From: an uncultured Prevotella sp.
GTDB taxonomy: Bacteria; Bacteroidota; Bacteroidia; Bacteroidales; Bacteroidaceae
Assembly (NCBI GenBank): GCA_900769055.1
Contig: CAAGFF010000103.1
Coordinates: forward strand, 1 to 21,185
Reading direction: 5' to 3'
DNA: 21,185 nucleotides
Made by a program: the position numbers and the translations under genes. The first letter of the stretch is position 1. Every line of letters begins with the position of its first letter. Positions 1 through 7,985 of the stretch are shown piece by piece. The notes under the pieces were generated by a model. The model did no database searches, was not told the DNA's origin, and saw only the letters and a list, made by a program, of their open reading frames with translations.

Positions 1-17
1 ATTAATCTATAGGATGT

Positions 18-32
18 AAGATTATTAATCTT
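18..32. repeat. Short perfect palindrome AAGATTA-T-TAATCTT
   Basis: Seven-base arms around a single central T, lying beyond the susF terminator. It could be a regulator site or hairpin for a gene outside the window, or a chance feature of AT-rich DNA. No function is assigned. Confidence 0.3.
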
Positions 33-46
33 GTCAGCTATGAAGA

Positions 47-80
47 TAAAAAGGGTGACGACACCACTGTGCCGTCACCC
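47..80 (-). terminator. Rho-independent terminator of the susCDEF operon
   Basis: Arms GGGTGACG (53-60) and CGTCACCC (73-80) are perfectly complementary over 8 bp. The loop can form a further CAC/GTG stem (62-64 with 69-71) after one mismatch. Read on the minus strand, the hairpin is followed at once by five T (A48-A52 on the plus strand). It lies about 50 bp past the susF stop codon, so it is the expected end of the sus operon transcript. Confidence 0.85.
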
Positions 81-131
81 AATCAAACATGCAAATGTAT
101 TATTTATGAAGAGGTGTCAACAGTCAAGTCT

Positions 132-1568
132 TTACTGCTTTACGAGAACGACACGGTTAGCACCCTCGTAGCTAAGATAGAGCTTAATGCTGTATACTCC
201 GTCACCATCAGGTACGTTCAGGTCTTTACCACTGTTCTGAGTAATGTTGTCGTAAGCAGTTGGGTCGCCATTGGCACCACCCCATGATACAGTCCAAGCA
301 TCGTTCATTGCGAACTTGAAGCCATCCTTGAGCTCTGTGGTGAGCTCCCAGCATCCCTCTGTAGAGTTGTAGGTCATGTGCTGTGCGGCATCTGCCTGAT
401 TCCAGCCATTGTGGTTACCTACGCAAGTGATGCTTTCTACCTTGGTAAGGTTATAGGTTCCTTCCTGGAGGTCAACGTCTATCTGATAGAAGCCTGCACC
501 TGGGTCAGGACAGTTGGAGCCACCATTGTCGGCAATCTTGCCCTCACCATCATACTCGTAGTCTCCATTCCAGTCGTCTTTGTTAGGCTTGAATTTGAAT
601 TCTCCATCAAGCCAGTAGTAACCCTGGTATTTGCCATCAAAGTTTGGTCCGCAAAGGGCATGTGGTGTACTCCATCCGCTCTCGCCACCAATCTCATAGA
701 AGTATTCACCGAAGTTCAGCTTCTCGAACTTGTATGTTCCGTCCATGAGGTCAATTGTCATCTTGACGAATTTTGCATCACCGTTAACGACAATATTGAA
801 CGAGCCGTCGTCACCTGTGGTGAGGTCTTTACGGCGGCATATCTTACCGGTATCGCCATTCTTGCCGTTGCCTTCTGCGCAAGCATAAACATAAGACCAG
901 TCATTCTTTTCAACGGTTACGTCATCTATGAATGCGAACCAGTTCTCACCCTCAGCTACAGGGAATGTGATTGTGAATACAGGATCGTCATAAACATCTT
1001 TTTCACTATGGTTGAATGGCATTGTTGTGCATGTCGGACTCCATTCAGTTCCATTTATGCCTCCGATGAGATAATAGTGTTCAGAAATCTCTGGAGCGAG
1101 AGGTGTTATTTTCACTTTAATAGAGCCGGCATCTATGAGTACAGCCTGACCGTCCTTTACTGCGTCAACCAATACCTTGCAGTTGAATGTGCGCTGAACA
1201 GGGCGACGACCGAAAGTCTCTACAGTGAGAGCATCAAGTACGGAGGCGTCAACAGTTCCGTCGTTGGCAAGGTCTATTTCACTCTCCTTGGCTCCCTCTA
1301 CACCTTCAGGAGTAGCGACAAGGCGGATGTTTTGCAGAGTGAAGCCTTCGGGAAGAGCTTCGCCAGTGAGATTTACGATCTTTACGTTAGCAGGAGCCTG
1401 TGCCATGTCAATGACCGCTCCCTCTGCTGCTGATGCGGTATAGCCGGGAATTGTTACAGCCTCTTCTTGTGGGTAAGACTGAGGGGAAGCCCAGTCGTCA
1501 AAGTCTTCATCGCATGATGCCATGAGGACTCCAGCAAGAGCAAATGCTAAATATTTTGAGATTTTCAT
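132..1568 (-). CDS. susF: SusF-like outer-membrane starch-binding lipoprotein
   Basis: Surface glycan-binding lipoprotein of 478 residues, last gene of the susCDEF operon. The start was placed at the ATG at 1568, not at the upstream in-frame ATG at 1625. From 1568 the protein opens with a lipoprotein signal (MKISK, hydrophobic stretch, lipobox LMASC with Cys19) followed by acidic DEDFDD, the Bacteroidetes surface-export type. The longer form would add 19 hydrophilic residues and run through the intergenic hairpin. After an N-terminal Ig-like part (about 35-155), three beta-rich segments follow: about 164-283 (YYLIGGINGTEW), 288-376 (YFYEIGGESGWS) and 379-478 (CVGNHNGWN). The aromatic-rich WS/GW motifs fit SusE/SusF starch-binding modules. 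In the family these proteins bind starch at the cell surface and have no catalysis. Sequence similarity to Bacteroides SusF is limited, so the E/F distinction rests mainly on length, domain count and operon position. Confidence 0.85.
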   Translation of the reverse strand: MKISKYLAFALAGVLMASCDEDFDDWASPQSYPQEEAVTIPGYTASAAEGAVIDMAQAPANVKIVNLTGEALPEGFTLQNIRLVATPEGVEGAKESEIDLANDGTVDASVLDALTVETFGRRPVQRTFNCKVLVDAVKDGQAVLIDAGSIKVKITPLAPEISEHYYLIGGINGTEWSPTCTTMPFNHSEKDVYDDPVFTITFPVAEGENWFAFIDDVTVEKNDWSYVYACAEGNGKNGDTGKICRRKDLTTGDDGSFNIVVNGDAKFVKMTIDLMDGTYKFEKLNFGEYFYEIGGESGWSTPHALCGPNFDGKYQGYYWLDGEFKFKPNKDDWNGDYEYDGEGKIADNGGSNCPDPGAGFYQIDVDLQEGTYNLTKVESITCVGNHNGWNQADAAQHMTYNSTEGCWELTTELKDGFKFAMNDAWTVSWGGANGDPTAYDNITQNSGKDLNVPDGDGVYSIKLYLSYEGANRVVLVKQ

Positions 1569-1602
1569 ATTGTCGGTTTTTATATGATTATGGTTTCTGT
1601 TT

Positions 1603-1630
1603 TTCCAGTGGGAGTTGGCTCCCACTGGAA
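1603..1630 (-). other. Perfect 12-bp hairpin in the susE-susF spacer
   Basis: TTCCAGTGGGAG (1603-1614), loop TTGG, CTCCCACTGGAA (1619-1630). The stem is fully paired. On the transcribed minus strand it is followed by A-rich sequence (AAACAG), not a T-run, so it is not a standard intrinsic terminator. It sits 34 bp upstream of the susF start and 13 bp after the susE stop. A role as RNA stability element or processing site setting the susE/susF ratio is inferred. Confidence 0.7.
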
Positions 1631-1643
1631 GGAAAAGTATATA

Positions 1644-2795
1644 TTATTTTATTTCACCCGTCTCGGTACCGAAGTTGATGTACAGTCTCTGACCGATGGC
1701 ACCTGCGACACGCTCCTGGTCACCGCCTGCGCCACGGTAGATGAGTTTATTATCAAATACCATGAACTCTGTATGCCACCAGTCGTGACCCGGAACCTTC
1801 ACGTATGCACGTACACCCTGGTCAGCAGCAGGAACACCGAGGAATGCAGGAGATACGAAGTCGCCATCAGCAGTCTCGGGAACTGTGAAGAGTGCGCCAT
1901 CGTACAGCTCGGTCCAGTTGGAGTCACCAATACATGAACCCATGAGCCATACCTCAGGCTTGTTGAACTGTACCTCGTAAGTGATGTCGCGTCCCTGAAC
2001 ACCGCAGGTTACTATCATGAGGTACCATCCTGGCTTGCTGGAGGCGATATTGCCGCCACCGTCAACTATCTCGGATGCGAGGTCACCGGCAACAGTTATA
2101 CCGGCAAAACCAACTTCGCCACCATCCCAAGAACGTTCCTGGTTGAACTTGATACCCTGGTCGCTGATGTATACCATGTGCCAGTATACATTGTCTGTTC
2201 CATATACAGGAACCATAGACAGGCTCTTGCCCCAATCCCATCCGCAGAAGTCACCTACGACATGGAGCTCGGAAGGAACATTTACAGGAGGCAACGAGTA
2301 CAGCAGATGAACTTTGCTCAGCTTCACAATGTTCTTAGATACTATCTCTGTTCCCTCAACTGGAGTTCCGCTAACGGTTGTCATGACGGCACGCACACGC
2401 AGGTATACGGCAACATCCATTGGGAAGTCAGCCTCGGTCTTGCCGTGCTCAAGAGCATAAGAGGTAAGGGTACTTGCCAAAAAAGCAGCGCTGACATCAA
2501 GCTTTGCGCCCTTGAAGGTTTGCTCCACTTCTTTATAGTCTGCCATATTCTCATCAAGAGACACCTGTACGGTATACTGCGTGTTAGCAGGGAAACCATA
2601 GTCGGGCTGAGAGCAGGTCAACTCGATGATATCTGATTTTGCCAGGTCCAGATACTGGTCGGCAATTGCTGGTGTATTGACACGGAACGTGGTAGGAGAG
2701 ACAATTGTCGGGTTGTCGTCCCTATCTTCCGAGCATGAAGCAAAGACTACCAAGCCCAATGCCATCAGCAACGTTGATTTCAATATATTTTTCAT
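1644..2795 (-). CDS. susE: SusE-like outer-membrane starch-binding lipoprotein
   Basis: Surface lipoprotein of 383 residues between susD and susF. The signal peptide ends in lipobox VFASC with Cys21, followed by SEDRDD, the Bacteroidetes lipoprotein export type. Residues about 30-160 match the SusE N-terminal Ig-like layout (TFRVNTPAIADQY then LDLAKSDIIELT and beta strands). Two beta-rich aromatic modules follow: about 175-278 (LHVVGDFCGWDWGK) and 281-383 (VWLMGSCIGDSNWTE). The GDFCGWDW motif resembles the starch-binding folds of SusE/SusF. Known family role: binds starch or maltodextrin at the surface and helps retain products for SusC, without catalysis. There is one fewer C-terminal module than in the neighbouring SusF-like protein, as in the Bacteroides pair. 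Cotranscription with susD across a 91-bp structured spacer is likely. Confidence 0.85.
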   Translation of the reverse strand: MKNILKSTLLMALGLVVFASCSEDRDDNPTIVSPTTFRVNTPAIADQYLDLAKSDIIELTCSQPDYGFPANTQYTVQVSLDENMADYKEVEQTFKGAKLDVSAAFLASTLTSYALEHGKTEADFPMDVAVYLRVRAVMTTVSGTPVEGTEIVSKNIVKLSKVHLLYSLPPVNVPSELHVVGDFCGWDWGKSLSMVPVYGTDNVYWHMVYISDQGIKFNQERSWDGGEVGFAGITVAGDLASEIVDGGGNIASSKPGWYLMIVTCGVQGRDITYEVQFNKPEVWLMGSCIGDSNWTELYDGALFTVPETADGDFVSPAFLGVPAADQGVRAYVKVPGHDWWHTEFMVFDNKLIYRGAGGDQERVAGAIGQRLYINFGTETGEIK

Positions 2796-2824
2796 ATTGC
2801 GTTACGATTAATAGTTTTATTATC

Positions 2825-2867
2825 GGGTGGCATCGCCCCTTGCCCTTCCGGAAGAGGCAAGCCGCCC
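2825..2867 (-). other. Structured susD-susE intercistronic hairpin
   Basis: CTTGCC (2839-2844) pairs with GGCAAG (2856-2861) around a second complementary pair CTTC/GAAG (2845-2848 with 2851-2854). An outer GGGTGG/CCGCCC arm (2825-2830 with 2862-2867) pairs at five of six positions. It lies within the 91-bp spacer and is not followed by a T-run on the minus strand. A role in mRNA stability or partial attenuation is inferred. Confidence 0.5.
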
Positions 2868-2886
2868 ATGTGATAGAAGATTTGAA

Positions 2887-4539
2887 TTAATAGCCAGGGT
2901 TCTGCTTGAGATTGCTGTTGGCGTTCAGCTCACTTACAGGAATCGGGAAGATGTTGAGGTGAGAATCGAAATTCTTTCCTGCAAAATCATTACCCTTCCA
3001 TGACCAGTTGTAGTTGTTTGAACCACCGAAGCGTCCGAAGCGGATAAGTGTGGTACGGCGAAGTCCCTCGAAATAGAACTCGCGTGCCCACTCGTCACAG
3101 ATATCATTGAGAGAGTAGGAGTCGGACTCGGCACGTGTAGATGCGTTTGCACGTGAACGAATGTCGTTGATTGCCTTTGTTCCGACACTTGTAGTCTTGT
3201 TGCCATTAAGGCGTGCGTCAGCCTCAGCGAGGATGAGGTAAGCCTCAGCCAAACGCATGAAGAAGCAGTCAGCGTCAGCAAATGACGGGTTGTAGGCTGT
3301 GCTGCCATCGGTCTTGAAGTTTATGAACTTACATACGCCATAGCCATTCTTGAAGTCTGAAATCTTTGTGTTCTCAAGAGTAACAGGAGAGTTCTCGTCA
3401 TCAGAATAGCCCCAGAAGATAGCACGCTCGTCACCTGCATAGGCTGGCATGTCATAAGAAGGAACCTGCGGAACGTTACCTGTTGGGAAGAACTTCAGTA
3501 CGAGTTCCTTACGTGCGCGGTTTCCACCCCATGCCGCAGATACGCAACCGTTGATGCCGGCAGGATCGAATGGGCTTGCGTGCATCTTGTCGTTGAAGGT
3601 AGAAGCTATGAGGAACAGAGAGTTACCATAGCTGCGGATTGTCTTTGAGTCCTGGAGTATCGGGAAGATAGCCTCCTTGGCGGCAGCAGTCTCACCATTA
3701 TCTCCCATGAACAGCATCTGGTATGCGCTCCAGCCGTTTGAGCCCCTTGTGTTAAGCTCGTAGCCGGAAGCGATAACCTTGTTGGCATATTCCTTAGCCT
3801 TTTCCCACTGGGCAGTACCAGTGTAAACCTCAGCGTTGAGATACAGACGTGCAAGGAGCAACCAAGCGGCAGCCTTGTCTACACGACCGTAAGAGGCGTC
3901 AGATGATGTCTTTGCCTTAGGCTCTGACATGTTAGGCTCAACATTGTTGACAAGCTCATTGACAATCCATTCATATATCTCAGCCCTTGTATAGCGTACA
4001 GGCTTAGAGAGAGTCTCTGAGAACGGAACGTTTCCGAACGCATCCATAAGATACGAATAGAGCACGGCACGGAGGAAGCGTACCTCAGCAGCCTTTACAG
4101 CATCTGCATCACCGGCAACAGCAAGATACTGGTTGCATGTTGAGATGCCCAAGGTAAGGCGTGCGAAATAAGCCTTCATCATCTGGTTGGAGTCATCGTA
4201 GGTGTTTACAACGAGCTGGTCGAGACCGTTGTCACCCCATCCGCAGATGGCCTCGTCAGTGGTAAGCTCATTGGCATTCCACATGAGGCGGTAGAAGTTT
4301 GTCATACCCTCATCGCTGTAGCCCTTAACATCTGAGCCGGCATCACCATTGTCGCCGTAACCCTCACCTGCCATTGCGAATACAGCATAGCACTTGTTGA
4401 ACAAGCCGTCGTTGCTGAATTCAGTATCTATCTTTGGACTTATTGGCTCAGAATCAAGGTCACTGGTACATGATGTCGTACCGGCCAAGAGAAGAGACAA
4501 TGCGGCAGGAGCCAAAGTTTTTATATTGAATGTTTTCAT
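2887..4539 (-). CDS. susD: SusD-family starch-binding outer-membrane lipoprotein
   Basis: RagB/SusD family, 550 residues, the usual length. The N-terminus is a lipoprotein signal with lipobox GTTSC (Cys24). It is followed by the TPR-rich SusD fold: NFYRLMWNANELTTDEA near residue 82, the FMRLAEAYLILAEADARLNG helix in the C-terminal third, RRTTLIRFGRFGG, and a C-terminus ending QNPGY, all common to the family. SusD forms the lid on the SusC barrel and binds malto-oligosaccharide; it is needed for starch import. The gene starts 19 bp after the susC stop codon, so the pair is clearly cotranscribed. Starch specificity comes from the surrounding GH13, GH97 and GH77 genes, not from residues identified in this protein. 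Confidence 0.93.
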   Translation of the reverse strand: MKTFNIKTLAPAALSLLLAGTTSCTSDLDSEPISPKIDTEFSNDGLFNKCYAVFAMAGEGYGDNGDAGSDVKGYSDEGMTNFYRLMWNANELTTDEAICGWGDNGLDQLVVNTYDDSNQMMKAYFARLTLGISTCNQYLAVAGDADAVKAAEVRFLRAVLYSYLMDAFGNVPFSETLSKPVRYTRAEIYEWIVNELVNNVEPNMSEPKAKTSSDASYGRVDKAAAWLLLARLYLNAEVYTGTAQWEKAKEYANKVIASGYELNTRGSNGWSAYQMLFMGDNGETAAAKEAIFPILQDSKTIRSYGNSLFLIASTFNDKMHASPFDPAGINGCVSAAWGGNRARKELVLKFFPTGNVPQVPSYDMPAYAGDERAIFWGYSDDENSPVTLENTKISDFKNGYGVCKFINFKTDGSTAYNPSFADADCFFMRLAEAYLILAEADARLNGNKTTSVGTKAINDIRSRANASTRAESDSYSLNDICDEWAREFYFEGLRRTTLIRFGRFGGSNNYNWSWKGNDFAGKNFDSHLNIFPIPVSELNANSNLKQNPGY

Positions 4540-4558
4540 ATCAATTCCTTGTTATTGA

Positions 4559-7500
4559 TTAAAAATTGAGATTCAGACCAAAGATGAACGAGAATGGACG
4601 TGGGTAGAGGTTGTTGTCGATACCGCTTCCAACTTCCGGGTCGATTCCGTCGTACTTTGTAATAGTGAACACATTAGAGGCTGTTGCATATACACGTCCG
4701 CTGAAGCCCTTTACGAAGAGGTCGTTGAAGCTGTAACCGAGTGTGATATTGTCGCACTTCAGGAACGATGCGTTCTGTACGAACAGGTCGGTGAGCTTGG
4801 ATGTGTTATGGTCAGACTGCCAGAACAGAGAAGAGAGAGGACGGTTTGGCAGATATGCGCTCTGTGCCCAGATAGCGTTCTCTGATGTGAGTCGCTTTGC
4901 CTGGTCGAAGTTGTTGAATACATAGTTTCCTATGCTTGCACGGAGTGTGAAGCCGAAGTCCCAGTTCTTGTATTCCAAACGTGAAGAAAGACCCATTGTG
5001 ACCGGAGCTGCTATGTTCTTGTAGAGATAGCGGTCGCCTTCTGTGATTTCACCGTCACCGTTGCGGTCAACAACACATCCTTCGATAGGTCTGCCGTTCT
5101 GGTCGTAAACCTGCTGGTAAACATAGAAAGAGTTGGCTGCATAGCCTACCTGATGTGCGAGAACCTTGTTACTCTGGTCGATGTTGGCACCTGTGAGCAC
5201 TGGCAGTCCACCCTCAGAGACACCTGTCAGGTCAGTAATCTCATTCTTGTTGTATGTGAAGTTATAGTTCAGAGACCAGAACCAGTCCTTTGTCTGTATG
5301 GCCTTCCATCCAAGGGCAACCTCGACACCGGTGTTCTTGAGCGAGCCGATGTTCTGCAAGCCCATATCGGCAAAGCCTGAGAGAGCTGCTACAGGAGCGT
5401 TGTTGATAAGGTCTTTGGTCTTGCGGTAGTACCAATCAACACTTGCTGTGACGCGCTGGTCGAATGCGCCGAAGTCAAGACCAACGTTGTATGTAGTGGT
5501 TGTTTCCCACTTGAGGTCTTTGTTGAAGTACTTTGCAGTGTATAACTTGCCATCGCCTGCCATTGGATAATATCCGTAAGGACCACCGACTCTGTACTGT
5601 GCAATCCAAAGGTAGTTGTCGATACCCTCCTGCTGACCTGTAACACCATAGCCAAGGCGCAGCTTCAGGTCTGACAGCCAGTTGAGCTTGCGGAAAGGAG
5701 CTTCCTCCTTTATCTTATATGCAAGAGCGAATGATGGGAATGTTCCCCAATGCTCCTGGAAGCGTGAAGAACCGTCACGACGAACGGTTGCGGTCAGATA
5801 GTAGCGGTTCATGAAGATGTAGTTGGCACGACCGAAGAATGATACGAGGAAGTTCTCGTACTTGTCGAAGTCGGGCTGGTCGTTGAATACCTTTCCTGCA
5901 TTATCGCCAGCTGTAGCAGGATAGTACTGCATCCAGCTGTTGTTATATCTGAAGAAGAAGTGCTGGTATTCGTAACCTGCCATAACATCGAGGTGATGGT
6001 TCTTGTTGATGTCCTTGTAATACTGTGCGTATGCGGTAAGCAGCTCATTGCGCTTCAGGTTCTTGTTGTTGGAGCTGCCACCATAATACATGTTGGCTGG
6101 GTCGAACTGGTAGCATGTGTTCTTGTCCTTGCCTTCAGCTACCTCAAGACCGAGGGTGGCATGGAGACGCAAGTCCTCGAAGCCATGTACCTTGTAGTCG
6201 ATGTCAGCACTACCGATGAACGAGCGTGTTGTCTGCTTGTTGTCGCTGCCATAAAGCACTGCCAACGGGTTCTTGGTAGCGTCCTTATGCTTAGTGAAAG
6301 CCCACTGTGCGTCACCCAGTGCAGAAGCGGATGTAGGCCACTCGAAGTAACCGCCGAAGTTCTTCAATGTCTGCTCCATATTGTCGCCGATAAGTCCGAT
6401 ATGATATGGAGAAGTGAAAGTGTACGGGTCCTGTGTCGGGTCCATGTCGACAGCTGCGCCTATAGCATCAGTGTTAGCCTTCTGGTTCTCTGAGTACATA
6501 CCCTTGGCATTGAGGTTCAATGTCAGGTGGTCATCAAGCAAAGAGGGATTAAGGTTAAGGGATGCTGTGTAACGGTCATACTTGGAAGTCTTCAGGATAC
6601 CCTGCTGTCCGGTATATCCAACAGAAACACGGTATGGAAGCACGTTCTTCACCGAGCCGGCAACCGTAAGGTTGTGGTCGTGGCTAACAGCTGTACGGTA
6701 GATAAGATCCTGCCAATCGGTGTTGGCTGTACCCAAAGCCCTGTATGGGTCAGAGTCCTCGCCGAAGATACCCTTGACGAAAGCACGGTATTCGTTTCCG
6801 TCCATCATGTCGTGGGTTTTCTTCTTCGAGCTTACAGTAAGGCTACCGGAATAAGATACCGTAGGTTTCTGTCCTACACGGCCTTTCTTGGTTGTGATGA
6901 TGATAACACCATTAGAACCACGGCTACCATAGATGGCTGTTGCGGAAGCATCCTTGAGCACGTTGAACGACTCGATGTCCTGAGGATTGATAGTAGAAAG
7001 AAGGTTTGAGCTTCCGTTTACCTTGTTGTTGTCCATAGGCACACCATCGATTACTATCAACGGGTCGTTGGAGGCATTAAGTGACGAGCCGCCACGAATG
7101 CGGATCTGTGTGCCTGCACCAGGCTCACCACTATCACCGGTAATATTAACACCGGCAATCTTTCCCTGCATAAGGTCTTGTGCATTTACGACAACACCCT
7201 TGTTCTTGGAGTCTGGTTTCAGAGCTGTCACCGAACCGGTAAGGTCGCTTTTCTTAGCTACACCATAACCGATGACCACAACTTCCTTGAGCGACTGGTT
7301 GTCCTCCTGTAGCGTGATTACCATGTTGTTGGAAACCTGGGCCTGAGCCTGCTCATAACCAACATATGACACCGTAACGGTGGCACCCTTGTCGGCCTTG
7401 ATAGAGAAGTTACCGTCGATGTCGGTAACGGCACCGCCACTTTGTCCGTTGACACGGACGGCAGCACCGATAATCGGCTCACCGGCAGCATCCTTCACAT

Positions 7501-7603
7501 GTCCTTTGACAATCACTTGCTGGGCAAATGCTGTCACAGAAAGGGCGAGTCCACACACAAGCGTGAGAGCCCTTCGAGGCATTGTAATTTGTACCTGCTT
7601 CAT
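4559..7603 (-). CDS. susC: SusC-family TonB-dependent oligosaccharide transporter
   Basis: Outer-membrane importer of 1014 residues and first gene of the minus-strand operon. Domains in order: signal peptide (cleavage probably after AFA, residue 27); carboxypeptidase-regulatory-like beta domain, about 30-100 (VKGHVKDAAGEPIIGAAVRV to VTVSYVGYEQ); TonB-box-like EVVVIGYG (107-114); plug domain, about 116-240 (LMQGKIAGVNITGDSGEPGAG, RIRGGSSLNASNDPLIVIDG, YGSRGSNGVIIITTKKG). A long 22-strand-type barrel then ends in Phe (GLNLNF), the outer-membrane assembly signature. No STN domain precedes it, so control by an anti-sigma/ECF pair is not expected. This fits the LacI-type gene next door. An alternative start at Met8 (7582) would also leave a signal peptide. 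It imports maltodextrin with SusD, driven by TonB-ExbBD. Confidence 0.95.
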   Translation of the reverse strand: MKQVQITMPRRALTLVCGLALSVTAFAQQVIVKGHVKDAAGEPIIGAAVRVNGQSGGAVTDIDGNFSIKADKGATVTVSYVGYEQAQAQVSNNMVITLQEDNQSLKEVVVIGYGVAKKSDLTGSVTALKPDSKNKGVVVNAQDLMQGKIAGVNITGDSGEPGAGTQIRIRGGSSLNASNDPLIVIDGVPMDNNKVNGSSNLLSTINPQDIESFNVLKDASATAIYGSRGSNGVIIITTKKGRVGQKPTVSYSGSLTVSSKKKTHDMMDGNEYRAFVKGIFGEDSDPYRALGTANTDWQDLIYRTAVSHDHNLTVAGSVKNVLPYRVSVGYTGQQGILKTSKYDRYTASLNLNPSLLDDHLTLNLNAKGMYSENQKANTDAIGAAVDMDPTQDPYTFTSPYHIGLIGDNMEQTLKNFGGYFEWPTSASALGDAQWAFTKHKDATKNPLAVLYGSDNKQTTRSFIGSADIDYKVHGFEDLRLHATLGLEVAEGKDKNTCYQFDPANMYYGGSSNNKNLKRNELLTAYAQYYKDINKNHHLDVMAGYEYQHFFFRYNNSWMQYYPATAGDNAGKVFNDQPDFDKYENFLVSFFGRANYIFMNRYYLTATVRRDGSSRFQEHWGTFPSFALAYKIKEEAPFRKLNWLSDLKLRLGYGVTGQQEGIDNYLWIAQYRVGGPYGYYPMAGDGKLYTAKYFNKDLKWETTTTYNVGLDFGAFDQRVTASVDWYYRKTKDLINNAPVAALSGFADMGLQNIGSLKNTGVEVALGWKAIQTKDWFWSLNYNFTYNKNEITDLTGVSEGGLPVLTGANIDQSNKVLAHQVGYAANSFYVYQQVYDQNGRPIEGCVVDRNGDGEITEGDRYLYKNIAAPVTMGLSSRLEYKNWDFGFTLRASIGNYVFNNFDQAKRLTSENAIWAQSAYLPNRPLSSLFWQSDHNTSKLTDLFVQNASFLKCDNITLGYSFNDLFVKGFSGRVYATASNVFTITKYDGIDPEVGSGIDNNLYPRPFSFIFGLNLNF

Positions 7604-7740
7604 TTTCTTAAGTTTTTAGTTATAACAATTTGTTGTTTGAAATATTTCGGTTTAATCTACGATTTCATCAGTAGCTGTTTGTGCATACATTCGAGTATGT
7701 TGACACACAATTATAGATAACATCCATAACTTTTCATGTG

Positions 7741-7748
7741 CAAAATTA
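7741..7748 (-). promoter_or_regulatory. -7 promoter element (TAATTTTG) for susC
   Basis: Minus-strand TAATTTTG matches the Bacteroidetes -7 consensus TAnnTTTG. It predicts a transcript start near 7734 and a leader of about 130 nt before the susC ATG. No TTTG -33 box is seen at the usual 19-21 bp spacing. The leader contains a small hairpin (CATAC/GTATG, 7684-7699). Confidence 0.6.
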
Positions 7749-7798
7749 TATTTAATTATCATACCACATACTTTTTTTTATGTAAAAACGTTATTTAA

Positions 7799-7817
7799 GT
7801 TGCGCAATCGTTTGCAC
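7799..7817. promoter_or_regulatory. LacI-family operator, divergent susC/lacI region
   Basis: Read on the minus strand the site is GTGCAAACGATTGCGCAAC. Its core is a near-palindrome around a central CG (7809-7810), the standard layout of LacI-family operators. The same 19-mer recurs with one change at 10999-11017, upstream of malQ. The centre is 68.5 bp from the last base of each flanking -7 box. The presumed ligand is the LacI-type protein encoded at 7986. Confidence 0.8.
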
Positions 7818-7870
7818 AGCAAATAATTCAATATTTTTCAGCCAGCCATTCACGCAGGCTTTGTTTTATT

Positions 7871-7878
7871 TAATTTTG
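7871..7878 (+). promoter_or_regulatory. -7 promoter element (TAATTTTG) for the lacI-type gene
   Basis: Plus-strand TAATTTTG, identical to the susC -7 box and at the same distance from the shared operator. It predicts a start near 7885 and a leader of about 100 nt. A TTTG at 7860-7863 is too close to be a -33 box. The leader holds a small TCCTC/GAGGA hairpin near 7928-7944. Confidence 0.55.
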
Positions 7879-7985
7879 CATCAGTCAAATACACCTATAT
7901 ATATAATATGGTGGGTCTACATATTTCTCCTCTTAGTGCGAGGAAGATAGCGCAAGAATTTCCACCACCGATTGCCTAATCGCCT

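Noticed and set aside
378..1433. 351-residue open frame on the plus strand opposite susF
   Set aside because: It is antisense to a well-supported lipoprotein gene, shows no recognisable family motif, and is explained by the codon pattern of the real gene.
1569..1625. Upstream ATG for susF
   Set aside because: It would place hydrophilic residues before the lipoprotein signal and lies within the intergenic hairpin.
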